A stretch of 64,000 bases of DNA, from assembly GCA_039000515.1 (NCBI GenBank), contig JBCFYV010011135.1, positions 30,595,876 through 30,659,875 on the forward strand, given 5' to 3'. Below the pieces are notes generated by a model. That model worked only from the letters and a program-made list of their open reading frames with translations. It was not told the origin of the DNA and searched no databases. Position numbers and translations under genes: made by a program. This stretch comes from Timema cristinae (taxonomy: Eukaryota > Arthropoda > Insecta > Phasmatodea > Timematidae). Shown in pieces: positions 54,867 to 64,000 of the stretch (positions are counted from its first letter, which is position 1; each line of letters opens with the position of its first letter).

Positions 54867-55245
54867 GTTTTTTTTAATGCATATATAAATGTCTTTCTTT
54901 TAGATGACATTAGAATTTAATTGTAGTCCTCACACAAACCCACCCTTTCTTCCCATTAAAAAAACTTCCAAATATGTAGATCTTACGTTTTATTTCCAAA
55001 ACCATGTATACGTTACACCACACTCGTGAATTTGCTTAGTTCATGAATACATTCTGTTCCCTTCGTGAATTATCCTCTTATGATCATTTCACAAACTTGG
55101 CAAAAAGAGTTCAGTTCATGAATTATGCTGTCCACTTAATGAAGTAGACGAGTTTTTTTGTGTTTTTTTTACCCGGCTCGTGAAATAGCGGACAAGCAAA
55201 GAACAGGTTTGGAAGTTAATCTAATTAATAGTTTTAGAATGGGAA
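54867..55245. other. Unique spacer, no gene seen
   Basis: Repeated TTCATGAAT/TTCACTTCATGA-like words run on past the next SINE to about 55,740, suggesting one decayed tract on both sides of it. No gene recognised. Confidence 0.4.
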
Positions 55246-55248
55246 AGT

Positions 55249-55553
55249 GGTAACCTGGCGCTCTAGGGGTAAGATGACAGACTTCAGTGTTGGGGTCCGG
55301 GGTTCAACCCTCGGTCCCGGCACAGATTTATCTGATAACCAAACCCTTCCTTTACCTCTGACAAGACGTGTATTAATCACAACTTGTGAATGTGTGGAAT
55401 GCCAGGCCTCCACCGTGGTTCGGATCCCACGTTAAACTGTAGGTCCTCGATTTCATCTCAAAATCACCCTACCATTACACATTAGCGTAAGTGCGTATAA
55501 CCCGAACGGGTAGTAAGACGCGGTGCTAATAATAGTAATAATAAAAATAATAA
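55249..55553 (+). mobile_element. SINE, head type S1, long subtype
   Basis: Head GGTAACCTGGCGCTCTAGGG, B box GGTTCAACCCTC, GTGTATTAATCACAACTTG in the body and tail ATAACCCGAACGGGTAGTAA. TAGAATG occurs on both sides (55,235-55,241 and 55,554-55,560) as a probable target duplication. Confidence 0.92.
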
Positions 55554-55811
55554 TAGAATGAGAGGTTAGGTTAAGTTATGTTGGGTAGGTTAGATATAAT
55601 GTCTTAAAAACGAATATCAGCTGAGCTTATAGTAGAGTGTACAATAAGTTCCAGTTCATGAAATGTGCAAAAGTTAATGCAATATTTGCACAGTTAATGA
55701 GGTGGCTAAGCGAAAGGGTCACTTCATGGAATGAGCAGACATTTACCCAATTCATTCCCCCCCTACCCCCATCCACTCTTTCCCGGATAACTTAATTCCT
55801 AATCTTCTTTC

Positions 55812-56458
55812 TCTTCGTGACAATTAACATGCTCTCCTTGTCTCTCTTACATTCAATGTCCTTGTTTCTCCTGGTGACAATTAACATGCTCTCCTTGTCT
55901 CTCTTACATTCAATGTCCTTGTTTCTCCTGGTGACAGTTAACATGCTCTCCTTGTCTCTCTTACATTCAATGTTCTTGTTTCTCCTGGTGACAATTAACA
56001 TGCTCTCCTTGTCTCTCTTAAATTCAATGTTCTTGTTTCTCCAGGTGACAATTAACATGCTCTCCTTGTCTCTCTTACATTCAATGTTCTTGTTTCTCCT
56101 GGTGACATGCTCTCCTAGTCTCTCTTACATTCAATGTTCTTGTTTCTCCAGGTGACAATTAACATGCTCTCCTTGTCTCTCTTACATTTAATGTCCTTGT
56201 TTCTCCTGGTGACATGCTCTCTTTGTCTCTCTTACATTCAATGTTCTTGTTTCTCCTGGTGACATGCTCTCCTAGTCTCTCTTACATTCAATGTTCTTGT
56301 TTCTCCAGGTGACAATTAACATGCTCTCCTTGTCTCTCTTACATTCAATGTTCTTGTTTCTCCTGGTGACATGCTCTCCTAGTCTCTCTTACATTCAATG
56401 TTCTTGTTTCTCCAGGTGACAATTAACATGCTCTCCTTGTCTCTCTTACATTCAATTT
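55812..56458. repeat. 57/50-bp minisatellite array
   Basis: About 12 units of GTGACAATTAACATGCTCTC, CTTGTCTCTCTTACATTCAA, TGTCCTTGTTTCTCCTG. Some units lack AATTAAC and are 50 bp. The first five are the long type; then long and short types alternate. On the minus strand the long unit is 19 stop-free codons. Confidence 0.93.
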
Positions 56459-57500
56459 CATAGGTGTACAACCCGAACGGGTAGTAAGATATGGTGCTGA
56501 AACAAATAATTAAAATAAGAGTTTGACGGGGAAACTTTAAAATTTGAGATGTCTATACTTCGTTCCATTACAATAGTTGATAGATTATCCATAAAAAAAA
56601 TCGTTGAGGTTTTTTTCACCCACATCTCTAATGGTGTCACCAGACAGAGGGATGATGACATCTTAGATCAGACTCCACGTGGTTTCGCTAAACCCGGTAA
56701 CGACGTAAGAACTCATAACGAATTATGGCCCGCCGTTATGACGGGCTGTACATATATCACTTTCCATTATTCTCCTACAAGAGATGAATATTAATGAGGG
56801 AACTCATAGGTTGCACATGGGGGCGAAAGGAGGGGGGGGGGGGGGGGTTGTCCGTTGACCGGCTCGTTGTGCTGACCACATGACACCTTCTATCCGCAAA
56901 TGTTGGTACTATAATCGCTCATGGCGGTGGCCGCGCGGTCGGTAGAGCTCGCTTGAGGGTTTACACCATAGAGGTTTTTTTAAGTGTCTGGTCAAGGGAA
57001 TGTATTTTCGAGAACTTTTGGTTTATTTTTATTTCCAAGCACAGGTTTTACTACACCCCCTCCCCCACCCCCCGGGCTAAATGCATACGCAGTAATTAAG
57101 ATAATGTGTTGGGTACGAGGGTGGTTGAATTTAAAGGAAATGTTCCAACATTTGATGGAGAGAGATTGGATAACCTTTTAGGAAAAGAATAAAACAATCA
57201 TTTCTCCCAACCGGGATTAAAATCACAATATCCCATCATGCAACAGTCAAGTCTATTGCGAGAATCTGCAAAAAAAAAAAAAAAACACCTTCAAATGCCC
57301 TTTTTTTGCAGCCCACGAAGTTTCTTGGAAAAATAATCTAGTGTAGTAAAATTATTGAGGTGTTTCTAAACGAGAAACGGAAACTTTTTACTTGCGTGGG
57401 GGTGGGGGGGGGGGAGGAAATTAATTCAATCTACAACTAATGTTTTTGTTTAATTTATTCCTTACATCTGCTGTATTATATCAACTTATCAAAGATAGTA
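56459..57500. other. Unique sequence with SINE tail scrap, no gene seen
   Basis: Begins with an isolated shared SINE tail (TACAACCCGAACGGGTAGTA, 56,465-56,500). G runs occur at 56,832-56,848 and near 57,400. A possible S4 tail fragment (GCTGACCACATGACACCTTC) is at 56,871. No gene recognised. Confidence 0.45.
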
Positions 57501-57504
57501 CGGT

Positions 57505-57805
57505 GCAGCGTCGATAATTCAGACTAATTGGGGATCGACCCAGTCCGTATTTTCAAAAATACAGTACCTTTACCATACATAAAGTAAGTATGGACGGGAT
57601 ACTTAAGCAAACTCACGTGATAAGGTGGAAACATTTCAGCTTTATTTAAACAACAAACTTACACATTCATTGCTAAATATCACAAATTCTCAAGGAAAAT
57701 AATGAGACAACAATCTGACTGTGAAAAAAAGTCTCCAAATTTTTAACAACGGCTTACGTGCGTATTTTTTGGTGGATTTTTGACGTCCAAATTATCGACT
57801 CTCTA
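57505..57805. mobile_element. Possible pogo-like MITE
   Basis: The left end CAGCGTCGATAATTCAGAC and the right end (complement) AGAGTCGATAATTTGGAC form an imperfect inverted repeat about 300 bp apart, with TA nearby on each side. It is decayed and has no coding remnant. Confidence 0.4.
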
Positions 57806-59210
57806 CTCAATATTTTATTCGGAAAATTTGTTTATGTGTAATTAAACATGTTTCAATTAATTTTTAAAAAAAATTCATTCACAGTTAAATACATGTTAAT
57901 TTGTTCAAAACTTGAGAAACACTAACCTATTATGAGCCCGATAGACTTGTGGATTCAATTGTAGCCCTTGGGGGCACTTTTTAGTTGGAAAACCCATACT
58001 TTATGCTCAGCTATGGTTACTCGTTTCCCTCCTGAATTTTCTTTTGCTTCATTCCGGTCTGCTCCAGTGAAGTTAAGTCATGGCATTCTCCAAAATGTCT
58101 TGTTTGAGATCAAATAATAGTACTGAGGAAGAGGAGTCGCTGCTGGAAGAGGAATAAAATGGAGCTGGTGGTGGAAAAATCTGGGACCACGAAATAAATC
58201 TGTAACGGGAAATATTCGGCGAATTTCACCGTCTAGTTCTAGTGAGACTCTGAAGCAGACGAGGACTGTTTCTAAGACGTGGTCAAAGTTGTGCTACACG
58301 CAACGTAAGATAGCTCAAGATGGAAGATAGAAACATTTCCCGGCCAGCAATTAGGGGGGAAAAAAAAGCGTGATATAGCAAGGCTTATCTTAAGATTTCT
58401 GTCTGAATCAACACATTTAAATATTTGGACCGCTCTTTTTCTAAACAGTTAGCAGAGCAAAAATCTAGGCTGAGATTAGCTTCCAGTGTGAATCGGCTTT
58501 TAGACCATTCGACCAGTCAAGCGGGTCAAACAAGTAATAAGACTCGATGCAAAATAATAATAATAATAAAATGGTGGCAGAAAGGGCTCGTAGGTCTGCC
58601 CGAGGGTATACTATTCGCCTTGATACCGGTAAGTCACAATCAGACAGAGTAATGAGTGATCAAGTCAATCGCGGAGAATCTGGGTCGTTGTTGTTGTTTC
58701 GACGGGAGAATAACGTAAAGGTGATCCAACGTGTGGACCTAATTGCGTCATCTCTTTAGTCGTTGTGCAACGGAAAAAACGTCTCTTGGTATCTTTTTAC
58801 CTGGCTGACCTCTCTTAGATAAGATACAGACAAGATAACTTTTGGACTAAAGAGACCTTCGTTAAAGGCGATATAATGGTCGATCAGATATCGCAAGGCA
58901 TCCAGAAACCATTTGTGTTTATATTGTTTCTGTGTTGAGCTGTCCGGCAGCAGGAGAACAAACAGGGAGGAGGAAAATACAAATCACACTAAAACTTGTG
59001 TTGTGACCCTCCTATTAAATAACATCATTCTAATCTCAAAGATCCATTCCACGCTCCTATAACAGTTACCTTTCGTTTCCCGGACATTTAGCTCTTGATG
59101 ATCAACAGAAATATGTGGTCTTTTCAGAGAGGAGAATGTCAACTTTTAATCTATGTCTATAGGTTCATAGAAAATAGTTTAGTGTTCATTCCAGTAAACA
59201 ACAAACTCGA
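57806..59210. other. Unique sequence, no gene seen
   Basis: Open frames of 75 and 70 codons overlap at 58,425-58,759 without a recognisable domain. A polyadenylation-like AATAAA occurs at 58,192 but no transcript structure is visible. No repeat recognised. Confidence 0.4.
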
Positions 59211-59211
59211 G

Positions 59212-59475
59212 ACCCGCTTCAGTGACCGCATGGTTTAGAGCGCTACTCTTTTAGTAGACTAAGACTGCTGATGACGGGGAGTCTGAGGTTCACATCTCGG
59301 TCAGGTGTACTGAGGATGGTTTTTATAAAATGGTTTTCCACTATCTCTCTCTCTCTCTCTCCACGCAAATGTAAGTGAACTTCCTATAATTATAGCCTTA
59401 TCTTAACTCTAAAAGCATCGGCGTGATTAGTATATAAGCGTATAAACCGAACGGGTAGTAAGACACGCTGCTAGA
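59212..59475 (+). mobile_element. SINE, head type S3
   Basis: Head CCCGCTTCAGTGACCGCATG, B-box region GGTTCACATCTC, GGTCAGGTGTACTGAGGATG, (TC)n in the body at about 59,343-59,361, and tail GTATAAACCGAACGGGTAGT. Confidence 0.85.
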
Positions 59476-59650
59476 ATAACTAAATGATTATTTCATGCAC
59501 TATAATATGTTACAACCACGAATTAAAACACATAATAGTTTTATTAAGATATTTTGCTATTTCTATAAGTTACGAAAACGCTCATTATACAGTGATCCTT
59601 AGGAAAGTATTATTAGAGCGTTAATCAACATTTTTAATTGATAATAATAA

Positions 59651-59955
59651 CCACCTCTGTGGTCTAGTGGTCGGAGTCCCTGACTTCAGATCCAGAAGGT
59701 CCTAGGTTAGATCCCGGGTGCTTCAGGAATCTTTCTGTGACGCATTTGGTCGGGAATGGAGTCAAACTGAGGATATTTTTTAATAAGAAGCAGCTCCGGT
59801 CTAGAAAACTGATATTAACGGCTGAAGGGTTCGTAGTGCTGACATCCATGACACCTATTTATCCGCGTATGTTGGCATTGGCACCATCATCACCAAAAGG
59901 CGGCGACTGTTTGGTCGGTGTAGCTTTTTACGGGCTCAAGTCAAGGAGTTTTTAT
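59651..59955 (+). mobile_element. SINE-like element, head type S4, longest copy
   Basis: Head CCACCTCTGTGGTCTAGTGG, TCGGAGTCCCTGACTTCAGA, B box GGTTAGATCCCGG, then CTTTCTGTGACGC, TCTAGAAAACTGATATTAAC, TGACATCCATGACACC and TATGTTGGCATTGG. The last two phrases recur in part near 56,871. No S1-S3 tail. Confidence 0.65.
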
Positions 59956-59988
59956 TGATAATTTAGTATAATTGAACTAAATTATTAA

Positions 59989-60259
59989 TTATTATTAGCA
60001 CCGCGTCTTACTACCCGTTCGGGCTATACGCACTTAATGTTTAATGGTAGAGTGATTGTGAGGTGAAATGGAGGACCTACAGTTTAACGTGGGATCCGAA
60101 CCACGGTGGAGGCCTGGCATTCCACACATTCACAAGATGTCTTGTCAGAGGTGAAGGAAGGGTTTGGTAATCAGATAAATCTGTGTCGGGACCGAGGTTT
60201 GAACCCCGGACCATCAGCACAGAAGTCCGACACCTTACCCCCTAGACCGGCAGGTCACC
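59989..60259 (-). mobile_element. SINE, head type S1, short subtype
   Basis: Starts ATTATTAGCACCGCGTCTTA and ends CGGCAGGTCACC. The diagnostic site reads CACAAGATGTCTTGTCAG. The near repeats TTGAACTAAA (left) and TTTAACTAAA (right) may be a diverged target duplication. Confidence 0.9.
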
Positions 60260-60261
60260 AA

Positions 60262-60912
60262 TTTAACTAAACAAATAATAATTATTTCCACAGTAAGATA
60301 TTCCTGGCTTCGCACGAAATGTCAAAATACGGGCCCCCTTGCGTGACACCTATATTTTACCCTCTACCCCCTCTTCTTCATATTCCCATAACTCATCGGT
60401 CTCCCAACGTAACCATCCAAACTAATTAGAATACGCCGCCCATTGTTAACCGACCTTGTCCCTGACTGGGCTATTAGGCACTCCCTCGTAATAAAACGCT
60501 GAGCTGCATATTACATCTCTCACATTTTGCATGAGGGTCCTTTGTTCCGTGTCCTCTTGGTAAGGTCGACCTTTGTTACTACCTCTTCCACAAGACAAGC
60601 GACAAACAACGAACCTTGGATCGATTACAGAGGGGACCGCTTGATTGTTGTTCTATTAGTTCGTTTGACAGAAAGGTACAATCCACTGTTCATTGGAAGA
60701 ACCTTAAATTTATGCTGATTTTTATTTACATTATTTAATAAATACTGCTTCTCATATGTCGCTAACCCACATAAACATCTGGAAAATATAAGATTTTAAA
60801 TATTTTAAATGCACATTAATGATTTTTAAATGCATAGAATCATATATCTGGAATAAATTACATCGATGGCCACGATGTCTAACTGTCCAGCTCATTTAGT
60901 CTGCTTCGTTAG
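60262..60912. other. Unique spacer with a lone 51-bp unit
   Basis: At 60,675-60,706 GGTACAATCCACTGTTCATT, GGAAGAACCTTA is a single unit of the 51-bp motif. CTTTGTTCCGTGTC near 60,540 resembles the left flank of the 48.93 kb array. No gene recognised. Confidence 0.5.
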
Positions 60913-60914
60913 TA

Positions 60915-62282
60915 AAGACTGTAGTATAACCGTTGTGTTGTTGTTACTATCCAGTGTGTCACCTTGTATCAACAACAAGACCTCTACACTAGCGAGGACT
61001 GTAGTATATCCGTTGTATCGTTGTTACTATCTAGTGTGTCACCTTGTATCAACAACAAGACCTCAACACTAGCGAGGACTGTAGTATATCCGTTGTACTG
61101 TTGTTACTATCCAGTGTGTCACCTTGTATCAACAACAAGACCTCAACACTGGCGAGGACTGTAGTATATCCGTTGTGTTGTTGTTACTATCCAGTGTGTC
61201 ACCTTGTATCAACAACAAGACCTCTACACTAGCGAGGACTGTAGTATATCCGTTGTATCGTTGTTACTATCTAGTGTGTCACCTTGTATCAACAACAAGA
61301 CCTCAACACTAGCGAGGACTGTAGTATATCCGTTGTACTGTTGTTACTATCCAGTGTGTCACCTTGTATCAACAACAAGACCTCTACACTAGCGAGGACT
61401 GTAGTATATCCGTTGTATCGTTGTTACTATCTAGTGTGTCACCTTGTATCAACAACAAGACCTCTACACTAGCGAGGACTGTAGTATATCCGTTGTATCG
61501 TTGTTACTATCTAGTGTGTCACCTTGTATCAACAACAAGACCTCTACACTAGCGAGGACTGTAGTATATCCGTTGTATCGTTGTTACTATCTAGTGTGTC
61601 ACCTTGTATCAACAACAAGACCTCAACACTAGCGAGGACTGTAGTATATCCGTTGTACTGTTGTTACTATCCAGTGTGTCACCTTGTATCAACAACAAGA
61701 CCTCTACACTAGCGAGGACTGTAGTATATCCGTTGTATCGTTGTTACTATCTAGTGTGTCACCTTGTATCAACAACAAGACCTCTACACTAGCGAGGACT
61801 GTAGTATATCCGTTGTATCGTTGTTACTATCTAGTGTGTCACCTTGTATCAACAACAAGACCTCAACACTGGCGAGGACTGTAGTATATCCGTTGTGTTG
61901 TTGTTACTATCCAGTGTGTCACCTTGTATCACCACAAGAACTCATCACTGGCGAGGACTGTAGTATATCCGTTGTTGTTACTATCCAGTGTGTCACCTTG
62001 TATCAACAACAAGACCTCCACACTGGCGAGGACTGTAGTATATCCGTTGTACTGTTGTTACTATCCAGTGTGTCACCTTGTATCAACAACAAGACCTCCA
62101 CACTGGCGAGGACTGTAGTCTATCCGTTGTACTGTTGTTACTATCCAGTGTGTCACCTTGTATCAACAAGACCTCATCACTGGCGAGGACTGTAGTATAT
62201 CCGTTGTATCGTTGTTACTATCCAGTGTGTCACCTTGTATCAACAACAAGACCTCCACACTGGCGAGGACTGTAGTATATCC
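60915..62282 (+). repeat. 80-bp minisatellite array
   Basis: About 17 units of 80 bp: GAGGACTGTAGTATATCCGT, TGTATCGTTGTTACTATCTA, GTGTGTCACCTTGTATCAAC, AACAAGACCTCTACACTAGC. Three unit types differ at linked positions (GTTG/CCAG, ATCG/CTAG, ACTG/CCAG). Shortened units occur at the right end (about 61,930 and 62,165). Because 80 is not a multiple of three, overlapping 62-codon frames restart in every unit; they are not genes. Confidence 0.95.
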
Positions 62283-62602
62283 ATGCTAACGCTCCCTCCA
62301 CGCACGACTCGCGTCAAGGTAACGTCGGTTTCCTCTTCCTTATAAGGCGGGCCAAGTCCCGTCTGCCATGCAAATATCATGAATTGATTAACACTAACAA
62401 CACTCTCGATTGATTTATGAATAGTCCTCTCCGATACCAGACCGTCTCAAACCAGAACTGGGTCAGTAAATCGTCTGCTCAGCGCGCCCATAACCACCAA
62501 TTTGATACTAGTCTATAGTATATTAATAATATAATAGGTGTGATTAAAGATGACAGGGAAAATTGCTAGAGTTTTCAACCATCTCCTCTTAAACGTGTTA
62601 TT

Positions 62603-64000
62603 TAAGAGGCCGTCTCACTCCCCAGATAACACCTAACTTAGGTAGGTAATACAACTAGAACCAGGCGTCTTAAGAGCTCGTCCCACCCCCCAGATAACAC
62701 CTAACTTAGGTAGGTAATACAGCTAGAACCAGACGTCTTAAGAGCCCGTCTCACTCCCCAGATAACACCTAACTTAGGTAGGTAATACAGCTAGAACCAG
62801 ACGTCTTAAGAGCCCGTCTCACTCCCCAGATAACACCTAACTTAGGTAGGTAATACAGCTAGAACCAGACGTCTTAAGAGCCCGTCTCACTCCCCAGATA
62901 ACACCTAACTTAGGTAGGTAATACAGCTAGAACCAGACGTCTTAAGAGCCCGTCCCACCCCCCAGATAACACCTAACTTAGGTAGGTAATACAGCTAGAA
63001 CCAGACGTCTTAAGAGCCCGTCTCACTCCCCAGATAACACCTAACTTAGGTAGGTAATACAGCTAGAACCAGACGTCTTAAGAGCCCGTCTCACTCCCCA
63101 GATAACACCTAACTTAGGTAGGTAATACAGCTAGAACCAGACGTCTTAAGAGCCCGTCTCACCCCCCAGATAACACCTAACTTAGGTAGGTAATACAGCT
63201 AGAACCAGACGTCTTAAGAGCCCGTCTCACTCCCCAGATAACACCTAACTTAGGTAGGTAATACAGCTAGAACCAGACGTCTTAAGAGCCCGTCTCACCC
63301 CCCAGATAACACCTAACTTAGGTAGGTAATACAGATAGAACCAGACGTCTTAAGAGCCCGTCTCACCCCCCAGATAACACCTAGCTTAGGTAGGTAATAC
63401 AGCTAGAACCAGACGTCTTAAGAGCCCGTCTCACCCCCTAGATAATACCTAACTTAGGTAGGTAATACAGCTAGAACCAGACGTCTTAAGAGCCCGTCTC
63501 ACTCCCCAGATAACACCTAACTTAGGTAGGTAATACAGCTAGAACCAGACGTCTTAAGAGCCCGTCTCACCCCCAGATAACACCTAACTTAGGTAGGTAA
63601 TACAGCTAGAACCAGACGTCTTAAGAGCCCGTCTCACTCCCCAGATAACACCTTACTTATGTAGGTAATACAGCTAGAACCAGACGTCTTAAGAGCCCGT
63701 CTCACTCCCCAGATAACACCTAACTTAGGTAGGTAATACAGCTAGAACTAGACGTCTTCAGAGCCCGTCTCACTCCCCAGATAACACCTAACTTAGGTAG
63801 GTAATATAGCTAGAACCAGACGTCTTAAGAGCCCGTCTCACTCCCCAGATAACACCTAACTTAGGTAGGTAATACAGCTAGAACCAGACGTCTTAAGAGC
63901 CCGTCTCACCCCCAGATAACACCTAACTTAGGTAGGTAATACAGCTAGAACTAGACGTCTTCAGAGCCCGTCTCACTCCCCAGATAACACCTAACTTAGG
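62603..64000 (-). repeat. 67-bp satellite array running off the window
   Basis: About 21 units in the same orientation as the 50.93 kb array, continuing beyond base 64,000. Units are more uniform than at 50.93 kb. Variants CACTCCCC and CACCCCCC alternate. A double variant (CTAGACGTCTTCAGAGC) occurs at about 63,750 and again at about 63,950, so a block of about three units has been duplicated. Confidence 0.95.

Noticed and set aside
55560..55600. Interstitial TTAGG telomere repeats (AGGTTAGGTTAAG) at 55.56 kb and 30.92 kb
   Set aside because: Only two or three imperfect units occur; they are too short and irregular to call telomeric.
3776..60259. Functional tRNA genes at the A box/B box heads
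   Set aside because: The heads lack consistent cloverleaf pairing, vary in the anticodon region and are always joined to SINE bodies, so they are SINE promoters rather than tRNA genes.
60866..62275. Series of 62-codon frames repeated every 80 bp as a small gene family
   Set aside because: Each is the same reading of the 80-bp satellite shifted by one unit, ending at the same stop.
8752..64000. CRISPR arrays
   Set aside because: All arrays are directly tandem with no unique spacers between repeats, and the context is that of an animal genome.

Overview
This 64 kb window looks like repeat-dominated nuclear DNA from an invertebrate animal. The grounds are tRNA-headed SINEs, degenerate LINE reverse-transcriptase tails, hAT, PIF/Harbinger-like and pogo-like DNA transposon remnants, and short Helitrons. 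There are no operons, no bacterial-type genes and no rRNA. A few runs related to AGGTTAGGTT (near 55,563; complement near 30,915) are common in arthropod DNA, but the species cannot be named from this window. I recognise no host protein-coding gene. Every long open frame lies in a tandem array whose unit is stop-free and a multiple of three, or in a transposon remnant.

The layout is a mosaic of three layers. (1) Tandem arrays, about 15 kb in total when the coordinates listed here are summed: 24-bp (1-625 and 22.26-22.58 kb), 78-bp (12.48-13.68 and 20.89-21.83 kb, opposite orientations), 46-bp (14.44-17.42 kb), 67-bp (8.75, 22.98, 50.93 and 62.6-64 kb), 56/57-bp (24.80-25.48 kb), 36-bp (29.26-30.31 kb), 129-bp (37.24-37.89 kb), 51-bp (42.5 and 48.93-50.13 kb), 57/50-bp (55.81-56.46 kb) and 80-bp (60.92-62.28 kb). 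(2) Dozens of SINE copies of at least five head types. Three of these types (S1, S2, S3) end in the same 3' tail followed by AAT repeats. (3) DNA transposons: four copies of one hAT family, a Harbinger-like element with transposase remnant, a pogo-like MITE, TTAA-flanked elements and Helitrons, several nested in one another.

The most notable pattern is how the arrays arose. Two are recognisably made from LINE coding sequence. The 57-bp array is an in-place amplification of the codons for RWTDRRTNEQVLRRVGEK inside a LINE remnant (24.54-25.60 kb). The 46-bp array of about 65 units reads NEVDWIELAQDSDR, the C-terminal part of a LINE ORF, and sits beside matching LINE flank. A 36-bp array has a near-monomeric counterpart in another copy of the same dispersed element, and the 78-bp arrays form the core of a TTAA-flanked element. 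In this genome, transposons appear to be seeds for minisatellites.

Insertion order can be read at several places: a SINE in a LINE with a 13-bp target duplication, a SINE in a SINE, a SINE whose empty site is preserved in a paralogous copy, hAT and pogo elements in SINEs, and a Helitron within a Helitron. All family assignments come from reading the sequence by eye, without any database search.
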